Assembly (NCBI RefSeq): GCF_000204055.1
Contig: NW_006768773.1
Location: 1,395,879 to 1,459,878 of the forward strand
From: Melampsora larici-populina 98AG31
Taxonomy: Eukaryota > Basidiomycota > Pucciniomycetes > Pucciniales > Melampsoraceae
Length of the DNA stretch: 64,000 bases
Direction: 5' to 3'
Part shown: positions 1 to 10,555 of the stretch, in pieces
Numbering within the stretch: position 1 is the first letter of the stretch
How the letters are laid out: each line of letters begins with the position of its first letter
Translations under genes and position numbers: made by a program
Notes under the pieces: model-generated
Seen by the model: only the letters and a program-made list of their open reading frames with translations
Database searches by the model: none
What the model was told of the DNA's origin: nothing

Positions 1-266
1 CAGTAAGAATGCTTTGAAAACCATCATAGAAAACGTCGAACCCGAAGGCATGCCCATCCATAGACCGGCGCAGAATTTTTCGGGTTCTTCATCATCGGGC
101 CAACGCAGTGGATGTACTACCCTTGGCACCCAACATATGCATGTCAGTGATGATGCTTCGAGTACCACTATAAAAAATGGAAAAAGCACAGGTACATCCA
201 TCTGTAGACCAGCCCCCAATTTGTCCTGGAAATTGACTTGCTTCGCCTTCCCCAGGTAGGGTTCGG

Positions 267-533
267 ATGCCAAACAACGGTGTGAATGATGACCCCTTAT
301 GCAGTGACTTGCCACACCATACTCAGCTCAACTTGCCTTCAAGTTGCAAAAGCGAGGTAAAAGTTGATCAAATCAGTTCTTTGCCTCAGGCTCTTATGCA
401 CCATGTACGGAAATTCACAACAGCCAGTACACTATTGGATCTGATCTTTGTGTGTTACTTTGCCGGTTTCATCGCTTGGAAGTGGGCATTCATATTGCTT
501 CTATCCTTATTTATTTCAATATTAAGCGCTTGA
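267..533 (+). CDS. Small ORF with hydrophobic C-terminus, possible 3' exon
   Basis: An 88-codon frame opens at an ATG at 267 and ends at 531-533. The last 35 residues or so are strongly hydrophobic (two runs rich in Leu, Ile and Phe) and end right at the stop, as in a tail-anchored or C-terminally membrane-anchored protein. The first 50 residues are polar. The same frame is closed by a TGA a short way upstream, so if this is the last exon of a longer gene it would need an acceptor near 250-262. I do not recognise a family. It could equally be a chance frame; the hydrophobic tail is the only support. Confidence 0.2.
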   Translation: MPNNGVNDDPLCSDLPHHTQLNLPSSCKSEVKVDQISSLPQALMHHVRKFTTASTLLDLIFVCYFAGFIAWKWAFILLLSLFISILSA

Positions 534-1841
534 GGATTCTACTACTTTTAATTTAAACCTGTCCTAGTGTAATTCATAAATGTTCCCTTTTCTTCGCACC
601 TAGAATTGGCTGTTCATATCTGCATATACTTGTATGTATATACGCGTATATATCAATGCCTGCACTGCTCCTTTATGTGTAGTGCCCTAGTTCATCCATC
701 CGTTATCATCATCTTAAAAGTTTTTTCCCAACCGTTTATTTTTCTCCACAAGTACTCATTAACCTCCCGCCCACCTAAGCTGGGGAAAGTTGAAACAAAA
801 ACCACATAAAATATATCTTTCTGTTTGTGACTCAATTCCCTTTAAATTCATTAATATGTCTGAGATATGTTTTGTTCTTTCAGACAGAATTAGTCTATAA
901 GCAACAAAAGTCTGTGGTAGATGTCAATCATGTTAGGAAGGTCAGGACATACCCTCCAAAGCCTGAGATCCTGAAGCTCAACGATTTCCCTTACTGATAA
1001 GACACACCGCGGGAGACAGCGCGAGATCCATGAATCCAAAAAGTTTTCAAGTCTTTGTGCAAGGTGTCGGTCAATTTGATGTTTTCCTTCTTGTATGTAC
1101 ACCAGAATTAGATACATGTAAATTCATTTAAGCCATGAGGAATCTTTTGAAACCTTGATTTGCTCGCGAGGTGCGTGTGGATTCAGCAATTCTTGCCTCC
1201 AACAACTTCAGCTCTTCATCATATTTCACGGTGTCATAATCCTAAATACGGACATCCATACTCCACATCGAAGTCCTCTTGCCATAGTCAGCTACCACGT
1301 TACCACCGCCACTCAAGTCAATCCTTGACCATGTTGCAAAACCAAAAAAGTCTCTTTCCACACTCCAAGTCAACAGGCTTTCTTTCAATGGAACTTCAGG
1401 TCATATTCCTTATGCTCTGCTCACGATATTAATTCCATATCGGTATATCGCCTCATTCCAATTTTTGACAACATCTATTACATACAAACTTCAAGCAGTC
1501 ATCGACACTACCACTTACCTCCGCTGTAGTGCATAATCTCTTCTGATTTTTCCTGTCTTACCTTGCTAGTTGTTGTAGCTGTATATCCAGCTTCAGTATA
1601 ATGCATTGTCAAAAGCTAAGCTTCACCAGTTGAATTCTTACTTTAATTGTATTTTTTGATAAACCTGATGTCAAACAAGAAAAATTGATTTTGAAAATTT
1701 TCAACCAAGATTGAATTCTGCAAACCAATCTGGAAATTGAAGTATTCATATCATCACAATATCATTGAATGAACATATTTAACTTTTATGATTCAATAAT
1801 TACGCTTGACATCTAAAGCTAAAAGCATTACTTGAAGAATC
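534..1841. other. Intergenic, no gene recognised
   Basis: This stretch is A+T-rich with many stops in all frames. The frames of 67-90 codons at 606-809, 890-1117 (minus) and 1160-1432 show no domain, no splice-consistent neighbour and no low-complexity signature of rust proteins, so I do not call them. No RNA gene or clear inverted repeat was seen. Confidence 0.4.
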
Positions 1842-1991
1842 ATGAATTCAAGTCAAAATGAAGATAATCAGGACGAATTCAATCCAGCTAAAGGAAATAT
1901 CTTGTTTCCATTGCTACCCATTCCGGCCGAAACGATTTCAATCAATGGTCCCGATTTTAATCACGGATTAGATTTAAATCAATTGATGTAA
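1842..1991 (+). CDS. Isolated exon-like ORF resembling the N-terminus of deoxyhypusine synthase
   Basis: A 49-residue frame begins at ATG 1842 and closes at TAA 1989-1991. A GT at 1988-1989, just before the stop, could instead be a splice donor. The peptide has a polar start, a run rich in Leu, Pro and Ile, and then a stretch reading ISINGPDFNHGLDLNQLM. That stretch resembles, from memory, the N-terminal part of fungal deoxyhypusine synthases, where a conserved GFQA block follows. I could not find that block or any continuation in the next 500 bases on this strand. If the similarity is real this is an orphan first exon, by truncation or duplication. The similarity is recalled, not computed. 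Confidence 0.22.
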   Translation: MNSSQNEDNQDEFNPAKGNILFPLLPIPAETISINGPDFNHGLDLNQLM

Positions 1992-2552
1992 TCTTATCAA
2001 AAACATCGCTTTTAAGCCACAAGTTTATACCAAACAATTGAAATCATTAACAAAATTTGGCAAGTCTTGACAAAAACACTCAAGTCAAAATCAAAAAGAC
2101 CGAAAAAAGTTTGATATCTAACCAATCTGCAATTCGAAATTCTTTGTCAATGAAGATCATCAGGTTATCGTTTTATCAAACCTTGAAAGAGAAAAGTATC
2201 AAAGGATTGACGATTTTTCAATTATTTAGCTTTTGGTGATATGTGATGTAAGGTTTATACCATTTTATTAAGTGTAAGTGCGGGCGAGCCTGCTCAAGTT
2301 CCAGTGATGTAGTATATCCAATGATGGAAATGCACCATTCTCTTTCAAAGTAGAATACCAGGTCAAGTTTTTGTTTTCCACTAGTTGCTATTGGCAATAT
2401 CAATCCTGAAATATTGAGAGTCAAAATTCAAATACAAATCATAGTTTTCATTCCACCAAATGATTGACCCAGAATCGAACATAAACATGTCTCATGATCT
2501 TTTGATTTGTGATTCTTTTTCCATTGAGACCTTGTTAGAATTGATACATTCA
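1992..2552. other. A+T-rich spacer, nothing recognised
   Basis: There is no convincing coding sequence. The 60-codon frame at 2057-2239 is Lys/Ser-rich and has no recognisable relation to the ORF before it. The segment leads into the 3' side of the minus-strand gene that ends at 2553. Confidence 0.35.
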
Positions 2553-3077
2553 TTAGAATACGGGTATATAGTACATTGAACTTTGAGGTTTGGTATGATT
2601 TTCAGAGGGGAATGTGACAGCCAGCGTCCAGAGCCTTACAAACGCCCATGTTGAGAGTATAAACACTAAGACTGAAAACATAGCCGGATCAGGGCATCCG
2701 AGTTGCTTCATCAGCTTGTTTTTCTTGCCCTGACAACACTCCATAACCGAAGGCTCACCAAAGATCAGATTATTGAATGGCATGCATGCCTTACCAGACT
2801 TTTCACTGCTTGATGGTTCAACAGCTAAGTTGACTTGTCTCACTTTTGTCGTGATCTCGGGGTAGTCTAGGCCTGATATGAATTGTTAGTGGTAATGTTG
2901 ACACATGTTTTTCCTAGTAGTCCGAAGGAATGACTCACCTTTACTGACCGGGAGTTCCTTGTTATTGGTACCTTCTTCAATCGCTTTCGACTCAGCAGTT
3001 TCACGTTGCATCGCCACCTCCAGTTCTTTGAATGTTTCGTCGATTTTTCTTTGCAAATCTTCAAGATCAAGACTCAT
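2553..3077 (-). CDS. Hypothetical 152-residue single-pass membrane protein (two exons)
   Basis: The gene reads on the minus strand from ATG at 3077 in two exons, 3077-2939 and 2872-2553. Its 66-bp intron starts GTGAGT and ends CAG and is in phase 1; the joined frame is 153 codons including the TAA stop. Residues 1-45 are highly charged with heptad-like spacing of Leu and Ile, suggesting a short coiled coil. Residues 85-110 contain three Cys and a basic KKNKLMK stretch. One hydrophobic segment (about 117-140) precedes a polar tail of roughly 15 residues. That layout fits a C-terminally anchored membrane protein with its bulk in the cytosol. No family is recognised. The clean splice and the uninterrupted frame make this the best-supported of the small genes at this end. 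Confidence 0.5.
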
Positions 3078-3216
3078 TTTGAAGAGGGTAGAGGTTTTCT
3101 TACTGGATCGAAGATGGGTGCACCAACAGGTGAAACAGAATATCAGACAAACAGAAGATCAGACACTATGCTGTAGTTTGGGTTGCAACTCGTGTGCCTT
3201 CTGATCTGTCTCACTC

Positions 3217-3244
3217 TTTTAAGATGGATTAATCCATCTTAAAA
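3217..3244. repeat. Perfect 28-bp palindrome
   Basis: The 14 bases TTTTAAGATGGATT are followed at once by their exact reverse complement, giving a 28-bp palindrome without a loop. It lies about 500 bp upstream of the Tnp2-like transposase gene and 140 bp upstream of the minus-strand gene ending at 2553. It could be a protein-binding site, the join of two inverted element ends, or a relic of a small foldback element. Nothing else in the window repeats it. Confidence 0.7.
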
Positions 3245-3752
3245 ATATTGCAGGATATGCCGCTTTTTGACCTGCTCAGACAGACATGGATTCTGAGGAC
3301 CGCAACCAAGCGCAGTCAACCTGGTGGCTCAATAACTCAGCCAGAGCCTCAGACTGCTCATGAAGACTTGAGCATCTTGTGAGTTTACTGTGAGTCATAT
3401 GTCACAGGCGGGACAAATCCCATTCATCATCCAGCCTAAGTCCAACAATTAAGCATCCTTTGTCAGGTTTTCTCCATGAACACCCTTGTCCTAAGTGTGC
3501 TGAGGCTCTCACTGACTGAGCTGATCAACATTCGGTGGACTAGGCCTATTGAAGAATCACTCAGGCATAATCACTCACCTGTTAAATGCGTTGCTGTAGG
3601 TCAGCACACTCATAACCTTATTTTTAATCACTTAAACACAGTCCATTTCTCCTATAATCATATTACATCTCTTATACATCACATCTACCCCGTGAAGTTT
3701 TCTAGATACTCCTTGGAACTTCGAAGTTTTGTTTCTCTGCGTTTCACCTAAA
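3245..3752. other. Upstream flank of the Tnp2-like gene
   Basis: About 500 bp without a supported gene. The 91-codon frame at 3476-3751 overlaps the expected 5' untranslated region and has no family features. I looked here for a CACTA-type terminus (CACT.. start) that would mark the left end of the transposon and found no repeat matched on the far side of the gene. Confidence 0.35.
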
Positions 3753-6700
3753 ATGGCACCTCCTACTGAGATTGTGTGCCGCTGTGGACGTTGTTTGATG
3801 TCAACATTCCGTGCAAAGGGCGTAGTTCAGCAAGGCCGCATATGGCGGCCAAAATCCCAAGCATATAAGAATCATCGAGACGCCCTCAAAAAACCTCCGG
3901 TACTGGAACAGACTACGAGCGCTGATTACAATGCAACCAATACCGACTTACAAGATCACAGTAAGCTACTATACTTATCAAGACAGGCACCTGTCGAAGC
4001 TAACAGGATTGTCTAGCAATTTTGGGCACAGGGGTGCAACACGAGTCAACAAACAAACTCTCTCATCTGGACATCGCCTACTTGACCAACTCACATCAAC
4101 AGCCTCGAGACCGATCCCTTAATCATTTTCCGGAGGTATGGGCTGGGGAGACTATTGACTCAAGTATGTATCAGTCTTAGTCTGAAAAAAGAATCAGTCT
4201 TGATTAAATCCAGCTTTCAACGATGAAATAGGCAAATGCAGCATGACTTATTACGACCAATTCCAACGCATGGAGGCTACAAATTTAATCTTAATAATGA
4301 TGGTGACCTGCCTACACCTCTTCAAACACATCAGTGTGTCCATAGCTACCCTATGTCTTCATGTGATTCGAGCTGCCTTATCTATCTGCAATACCCCAGT
4401 TGGACATAGCAGAGACTGGAAACCGGTAGATATCAGAACTGTACTTAGTGATCTGAGGATTGAGCCGCAGATCAAAAGAACTTACTGCTGTCCGAAGTGC
4501 TTTCAGCTGTATTATGACGACAAGATTCCACAAAACTGCACCTACCGTTCCACTCGCCGAAGTCCCAAGTGTCGGGCGCCCCTCTATCGCAAGACCTCTG
4601 GACCTGATGGTGTTGAAAAACTGCATGCTACTCGACTACTTTCAACCATATCTTTCACCGATTGGTTAGCTAGGTTCTTGAACAGGCCTGACATTGAAGA
4701 CCATCTGGCTTGCAACAAAATTCCGAAGAGCAACTCGGTGATGGAAGACGTTTGGCACGGCTCCATGTGGAAATCTTGTCGTGGGATCGATGGCAGAATA
4801 TTCACGAGCTCTCACAACAATTTAGTGTTTTCATTGAACGTTGACTGGTTCAATCCCCTAGGAAACAAAGCTGCAGGGAAGCAAATATCCATTGGGACCA
4901 TCGCCCTAGTTTGCTTGAATCTGCCGCCCGACATCAGATCCGCTCCCGAAAACATCTTCCTTGCTGGTTTGATTCCTGGACCCTCTGAGCCTCGACTGAT
5001 GGACATCAATAAAGTACTAGCCCCCCTGGTCGCGGAACTCAAAGAATTGTGGAAAGGCGTCAAGTTCTCTTCAACTTTCAATCATCCAAGGCAGGGCTGC
5101 ATAATCCGTGTTATGTTAGGTCCAATCATATGTGACCTCCCAGCAATAAGGAAAGTGTTGGGAATGGCTGGACATTCCTCCCATAATCATTCATGCTCAA
5201 TATGCCTCATACGGAAGGATAACATCGACTTGATTAATATTCCCAAAAAACTGTACCGGTCTACTTGCGTTCTTCGTTCCCAATCCTTGGCCTGGAAGAA
5301 CGCTACCACCATGGAGGACAGAGCCGAAATCTTCAAACAACATGGGGTACGCTATTCAGTACTCTGGGAGCTACCCTACTTCGACCCACTTAAACATACT
5401 GTAGTTGAGCCAATGCACAATGTATTCCTCGGGCTACTTCGGAACCATGCACTGAACATCTTTGGTATAAAGACAAACCCCACAAAAATCAATAACCCAG
5501 TTGTACAAAATCTTGATATCGAAGAATCTCAAAATTCTCCTTCCGACAATGACGAAATAATAGATTATCAAGCCTCAGACGGACCGGAGATGAACATTGG
5601 AGATGATAACATGGATGATTCAAGCTCCGGCTTCATGTTGTCAGATGAGCAAATATTGACAGAAGGTTTGGATGGACTCTCAGAAACGGGCAGCTTTGGA
5701 TATTTTGATGACGACACAGACTTAGCCCTTGCATTTGAGAACATGGATCTTGATGGCTTAAGTCGTGAGAGTAAAGCTTACACCAACAATAAAACTGAAG
5801 ACATGTATGCTGATAAAGAAAGTGAAATCGAATCTTCTGACGAGGCGCTGTCTGAATTTGAAGTGGATGATGAGGAAGAAGACTTTAGCTATATTTTCAG
5901 TGATAAAGGGAATCTTAAACTACTTCATGATGCTATAAAGCAGGTTCAACTCCCAACATGGATAGGTCGAGTGCCGAATGGGATTGGGTCAGCAGCAGGT
6001 GGCAAGTTGAAAGCTGCTGAATGGGTTATACTCTTTCAGACAATGATAATTCCGGCCCTGATTTTGATAGCACACGACAGAGGCACCAACTTATCTGATG
6101 TCTTGGCCCCAAAAGCTGTCCATAACACACTCCACCTTATCAGTGTATTGAATATTATTCGACAATTGGAGGTGTCAGATGATGATGTTAAATCATTGAC
6201 GTACCATCTCAAACGATATCGTCAGGGCCTATCACATCTGTTTGGTTCCTTCCCAATACTTCCCAATCACCACATGTCTCTCCACATTCCTCGGGTTCTA
6301 AAGATGTTCGGACCTGCCCCTCAATGGTCCGCATGGAGCTTTGAAAGGCTGAATGGTGCTTTGACACAGATACTAAATAATAATCACCCTGGTGCGCGAT
6401 TTTTTCCCCCATTTGACCCAAAAGAATACGTACTCACTTCTGCACTATCTGACATCCAACATATCCTCAAATGTACCCCATCTTATAGATGAACGAGAGC
6501 TCACCCTCCTCAAAAAGTGGAACACAGCTCAGAACATGCGGTCCATCCTCCCAGTATTGTGCAAAGGACTCCCAACAAAAGCATCAAATCTACTTTTAAA
6601 ACTCTCAATGCCCAAACGTACATGGGGCAGCGTCTCTCAAGGTCTCCAACCACAAGGGGAGGTCAGTTCGAATTATGCATACGCCCCCCAGAAGAGTGAA

Positions 6701-7270
6701 GGTCTTAGCTACGAGTCTCATGAGCGGCTTGTAAGCAGAATGAATGAGATTTCCGAGGAAAGAGTTCTAATAGCTATGAATGCTTACAAAGTCAAAAACA
6801 AAACTGCCAACATCCTTCCGCTCTCTTGATGGGTAAATCAGCTGAGGTCGGTGGATGTGGACAATATAAAATATACCGTCAAACACAAAAGTATCTCAAA
6901 CAGCACAGTCCTGTATCAGGTCAAGAATACAAAGAAAAGGAATGAAGTGGTCTGTGGACAAATTGAAGAAATTTTCACCACAATGGTAAGAAAAGGTGAA
7001 AGCCGCAATATTCAACTTTGGCTTGAAATCAATAGGTATGATGACTTGACGCCTGCACATCAAAAGAAACATTGTCTCCGAGATTGGCCGCATGGGAAGA
7101 TGAGACTAGTGTATAACAGGCAGAAGAAGATAGATTTAATTCGTGTTGATGAGCTCATCAGCCATGTAGCTTTGTGGGAGACACCAAAAAATTGTTTTGG
7201 TATCAAAGAAGCGACTTTGCTAGTCACTGACTTATCTAAAAGATCATCCACCAGCCACAGTATTTTGTAA
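3753..7270 (+). pseudogene. Tnp2-type (CACTA/Plavaka-like) transposase with one in-frame stop
   Basis: Four exons join in frame: 3753-3960, 4017-4163, 4214-6391 and 6489 onward. The N-terminus has the paired-Cys start CRCGRCL followed by a Gln/Gly segment typical of these transposases. The body has the CPKC zinc pair, a DDE-like core region, the HNHSCSICL segment and the family block VEPMHNVFLGLLRNH. An acidic linker of roughly 150 residues follows, as in other basidiomycete Tnp2 proteins. The frame meets TGA at 6827-6829 and then continues open for a further 147 codons to TAA-like closure at 7268-7270; these residues look like the usual family C-terminus. Without that stop the product would be about 1,100 residues; with it, 957. 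The predicted enzyme cuts and rejoins its own element ends in the nucleus. I found no terminal inverted repeats around it. A single nonsense codon in an otherwise intact frame implies recent loss. Confidence 0.75.
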
Positions 7271-8840
7271 TGAACAAAAACCTTGTCATTGTATTTCTGA
7301 CTCCTTCCTTTGGCAAGTCCAAAAGTTTCTTTCTGTTATGTATGTATATTCATCTAATGCGCTAAGAGTGTCGCACCAGAAACAAATTGGTATCATCGTT
7401 ATATTCATAGAACCCTTTAGAAGATAAACAAATTTAGTCCTTTGAGATTATTGAATTTTCGTATCGAAAACTTTCTTGTACCGCCTTTCTCACCTTTAGA
7501 AAAGAACCCAGTACTTGGTGAGGAATGTATCACATGTGGTTTGAAGACTTAGACCCGCGTCTTTGATCTGACGAGGAAATCATCGATTTTGGATGCATCG
7601 GTTGAAGTTGTGTGCAAAGTAGGAAAACAGGGCCAGAGGACTCAACAGAGTTGTACTAAAGTCGATGTTTATTCAGATTATTTATCGACTTGAATCTCAT
7701 GGTGGATGAGTATGTACCCAGTGTAGATTATTGGTAAGGAATAGTCGCGTTTGTCGACAACCGTGACCCCCTGAGCGTCTATGTTATGCCGTCGTGCCTT
7801 TGGGCGCCTTTAGATGAAGATAGCGATGAAAGAACACTCGAAGTGACGGCCCCCAAAGGATTGTGGTATTTCCCTTACTCACTCTTTTCACTTTTCCGAG
7901 AGATTACGCTGTGTTGTTCTGGCCCTCCTCCCAATCTCTTTTTGTCCTACCTTTTTCCTTTATTCCTGGTTAACCTCTTCATTCTCGTAGCACTCATATA
8001 CACTAATCACATTTTATAAATCTTAGAATTTAGCTTACAATTAATTTTCATATTTGCTATACAAAGAATGAGTCTACATAACTCACTACACAACCTATTA
8101 AATACATATTCACAACTTCATCTAGTAAAAATCTCTACAAATCGCTTCGTGCATTAATCCGCATATCCAAAATCTTTATACAATTTTAATCCCATTTACA
8201 AACTCTAAACTACCGAAGTCATAATCTCACGATGCCAAAGATTGAAAACGCCAAAGTCAAAGCTAAAGCTATTTGAGCTAGTTGACGAGTACAAGGTCTT
8301 GGCGTCTCGCCTCCCACAGGGATAGCCCTTGATTATAGTGCTAAAAGTATGAAATTTTCCAATGAATCATTGCGGTTGTTGACAACCGTGGACTCCTGAG
8401 CAACAAGGAAATTTGGCATTTGCAAATTCCGCTTTGGCTCAAGGGTAGATTGCGTTACAAGCACCATATTACATAAATTTCAGATATTCCTAAGCTTCAG
8501 TCCATTGATCTCCTCTTTGTATCTCTCAGTTTCCGGCGATGACAGAAGAAACTAATGGTGATGGGTGGCTAGGGTTTGTATGCACAACTTGAAGACTTGA
8601 GATGTTGATTAGCGTGAAGAATTCTGACATGGTACTCAAGAATACATGCAAAGAAGTTTAAAACCAAGCTATAATTATCTTCAGTGTCCAATTTTACTGC
8701 AAATTTGACATTTTTATCTACATATCATCAAGATAAAAACTTGATAAATAAATAATCTACTCATTCTACCCTTGCTTCACTTTTAATTCCATGGCAATGT
8801 GAAAATTCTATTGAGAAATATTTAAATCATCATTCAAACA
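7271..8840. other. Gene-poor spacer with repeated palindromes
   Basis: The ORF at 7786-8019 is a hydrophobic, Phe/Leu-rich frame with no start context or splice partner, so it is not called as a gene. The spacer contains two of the three copies of a GTTGTCGACAAC-type palindrome (centres near 7755 and 8380). The remaining DNA is A+T-rich and unremarkable. Confidence 0.35.
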
Positions 8841-8991
8841 ATGGATTCGACCACAGAGTTGACATCAAAAATAGAAATCCTGGAACATAAGTTAATACTC
8901 CTGTTGATCGTACTGCTTTTCCAAGAGGTGTCAAAGATTGTAAGGTATGCAAGGGCTAGGGGGCAGGACCGGTTGCGGTTGTCGACAACCG
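7746..8991. repeat. Three dispersed copies of a GCGGTTGTCGACAACCG palindrome
   Basis: Near-identical 16-18 bp palindromes occur at 7748-7764, 8372-8389 and 8975-8992. The middle copy has T for C at the centre and the first has one G-to-T change in its left arm. The first two are also followed by similar sequence (GTGACCCCCTGAGC and GTGGACTCCTGAGC). The spacings are about 625 and 603 bp. They may mark ends of related insertions or a decayed tandem duplication of a segment of about 600 bp. The third copy falls inside the ORF at 8841-9125. Confidence 0.6.
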
Positions 8992-9125
8992 TCCAGCAGC
9001 TAACAAATTTGATCTGTAATGTGAATAGAAGTTTGAGTCTACAGATTCCAATTTTATTTGTTGAAAGTTTTTTGTTTCTTTTCATCATTGTTATCTTATT
9101 CCAGCAAAGTTTTCCCTGCTGTTGA
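8841..9125 (+). CDS. ORF with hydrophobic N- and C-terminal segments
   Basis: A 94-codon frame from ATG 8841 has a charged start (about 15 residues), a hydrophobic run rich in Leu and Ile (18-31), a basic middle, and a second strongly hydrophobic run near residues 70-90. It lies 225 bp upstream of the SUN-domain gene on the same strand and could be an upstream exon or a separate small membrane protein. A GTCGAC palindrome repeated elsewhere lies in its middle, which argues that part of it is repeat-derived. No family is recognised. Confidence 0.22.
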   Translation: MDSTTELTSKIEILEHKLILLLIVLLFQEVSKIVRYARARGQDRLRLSTTVQQLTNLICNVNRSLSLQIPILFVESFLFLFIIVILFQQSFPCC

Positions 9126-9349
9126 TTCTTGTCTCTCAGTTTCAGCGCTTACAGTGGTCCCATATGTTAACTTTAGGGGCAGACCACATATTAAGATAGA
9201 CTGGAAGATATGGGAATTCTAGATAATCTCCACTGTTTCTAGAACAAAGGCTTCACTCAAATCAAACCCAAACAGTCCCTTTCAAGTCTCATAAAAAAGA
9301 TTCTGTCTTAGCATTCTAAATGATCATAAGCACCATCAAAAATCATTAG

Positions 9350-10292
9350 ATGAACAATCAAAACAGCTTCGGTAGGGCGGTGGGTCTAGCCCTCAGAGGG
9401 GCAATACAACCTCTCATGAGGCAGAGGGCTGCTATCATAGCTCTCGCAGCACTTTTCGTGGCTTTGAGTATGTAAACACTGCTTGGTCATAATTTACAAT
9501 GAAATAAGGCAATGCTGACTTCCATAACTGTCAACAGAAAACCTGGCCGACTTGCAACAGATTCATGTAAAGTTCATTGAGTTAGAGGGCCGAATACAAT
9601 GGGTTGAACATAACGATGATATGCTAGCGAAAACGTTTGAGGATGACGAGTTTGCTGGGGAAGGTGGAATGGACGCCCATCAATATTACAAAAGTATATC
9701 TACAGGAGACATCACAAGCTACATCAAAACCTCAAAGGAAGTGAAGTTTATGGCGGAGGAATGTATGAAACAATCTCTGAAAGACAGAAATTGGCGCCGC
9801 GATTTCGCATTCTTGAAAACAGGCGGTGATATAATCTCAGGTCTAACATCAAACACAATGAAAACCACTCATAATCAACAATTCAGTTCGGTGGGGCCAG
9901 AGATGGCAATAAGTGGCGATGCATCAAGTGGCGCATGCTGGGCGTTCCCTGGTAGAGCGGGTCAAATTGCAATCAGCTTAAGTCGTCGAATCAAAGTCCA
10001 AGCGACTACCATTGAACATATCGGGGCAAAACTGGCACAGAAGGAGATAACCTTGGCGCCTAAGGACTTTGAGCTCTGGGGCATAGAAGGAGGCGGAGAA
10101 GTTTTGGCCAAGAGACCTCTTATCAAGGGCTTTTACGACATCAATAACGCTTCCACCATTCAAACATTTGAAGTGATAGAAGGCGATCCCGGTTCCACTT
10201 ATCAAAAGGTCCTTTTGAAGATATTGTCCAATCATGGGAACTCTCAGCACACTTGTCTGTACCGCGTCAGGATCCATGGCAAAGAGGTTTGA
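9350..10292 (+). CDS. SUN-domain (Sad1/UNC-84) nuclear-envelope protein, compact form
   Basis: Two exons, 9350-9467 and 9538-10292, are joined through a phase-1 GTATGT..CAG intron into a frame of 290 residues. SUN proteins sit in the inner nuclear membrane and bind KASH tails of outer-membrane partners in the perinuclear space. Residues 1-25 form a short basic nucleoplasmic tail and about 28-40 a membrane segment. A short helical linker with heptad spacing follows, and the SUN domain fills about 130-290. Visible SUN hallmarks are SSGACWAFPG (169-178), the IEHI block, APKDFELWG, and the terminal block ending SNHGNSQHTCLYRVRIHG. The domain ends six residues before the stop, as usual. The nucleoplasmic part is very short compared with yeast Sad1 or animal SUN proteins. 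The start could lie further upstream if another exon exists. The gene converges with the kinase gene 264 bp downstream. Confidence 0.8.
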
Positions 10293-10555
10293 TACTTATG
10301 TAACTAGTTTCTAAATTTAACACTCTTATCAATATGAATGCATAAAACCAGAGCGGGGAATGCCCTCATTGATTCAGAAGAAAGTTGAATAGATAAAAAG
10401 AAAGATGATGAAACCTCCACTACACGCTGATGTCTCAAAAGTCCTACATATTGTATACCTTAGAAGGCCTTCATCCACCTCATTCAAATTTTTACGAGCT
10501 TTCTGTTTCAGTGAGAGATGTACTTCAATTCTTGATTAGCAGCCTGGCTGAACTA

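Noticed and set aside
2553..3077. KASH-domain identity for the 152-residue membrane protein
   Set aside because: The residues after the membrane segment do not end in the Pro-rich motif typical of KASH tails; only the topology fits.
6827..6829. TGA read as selenocysteine or a programmed readthrough
   Set aside because: Fungi of this group are not known to use selenocysteine. No stem-loop or context supports readthrough, so a plain mutation is simpler.
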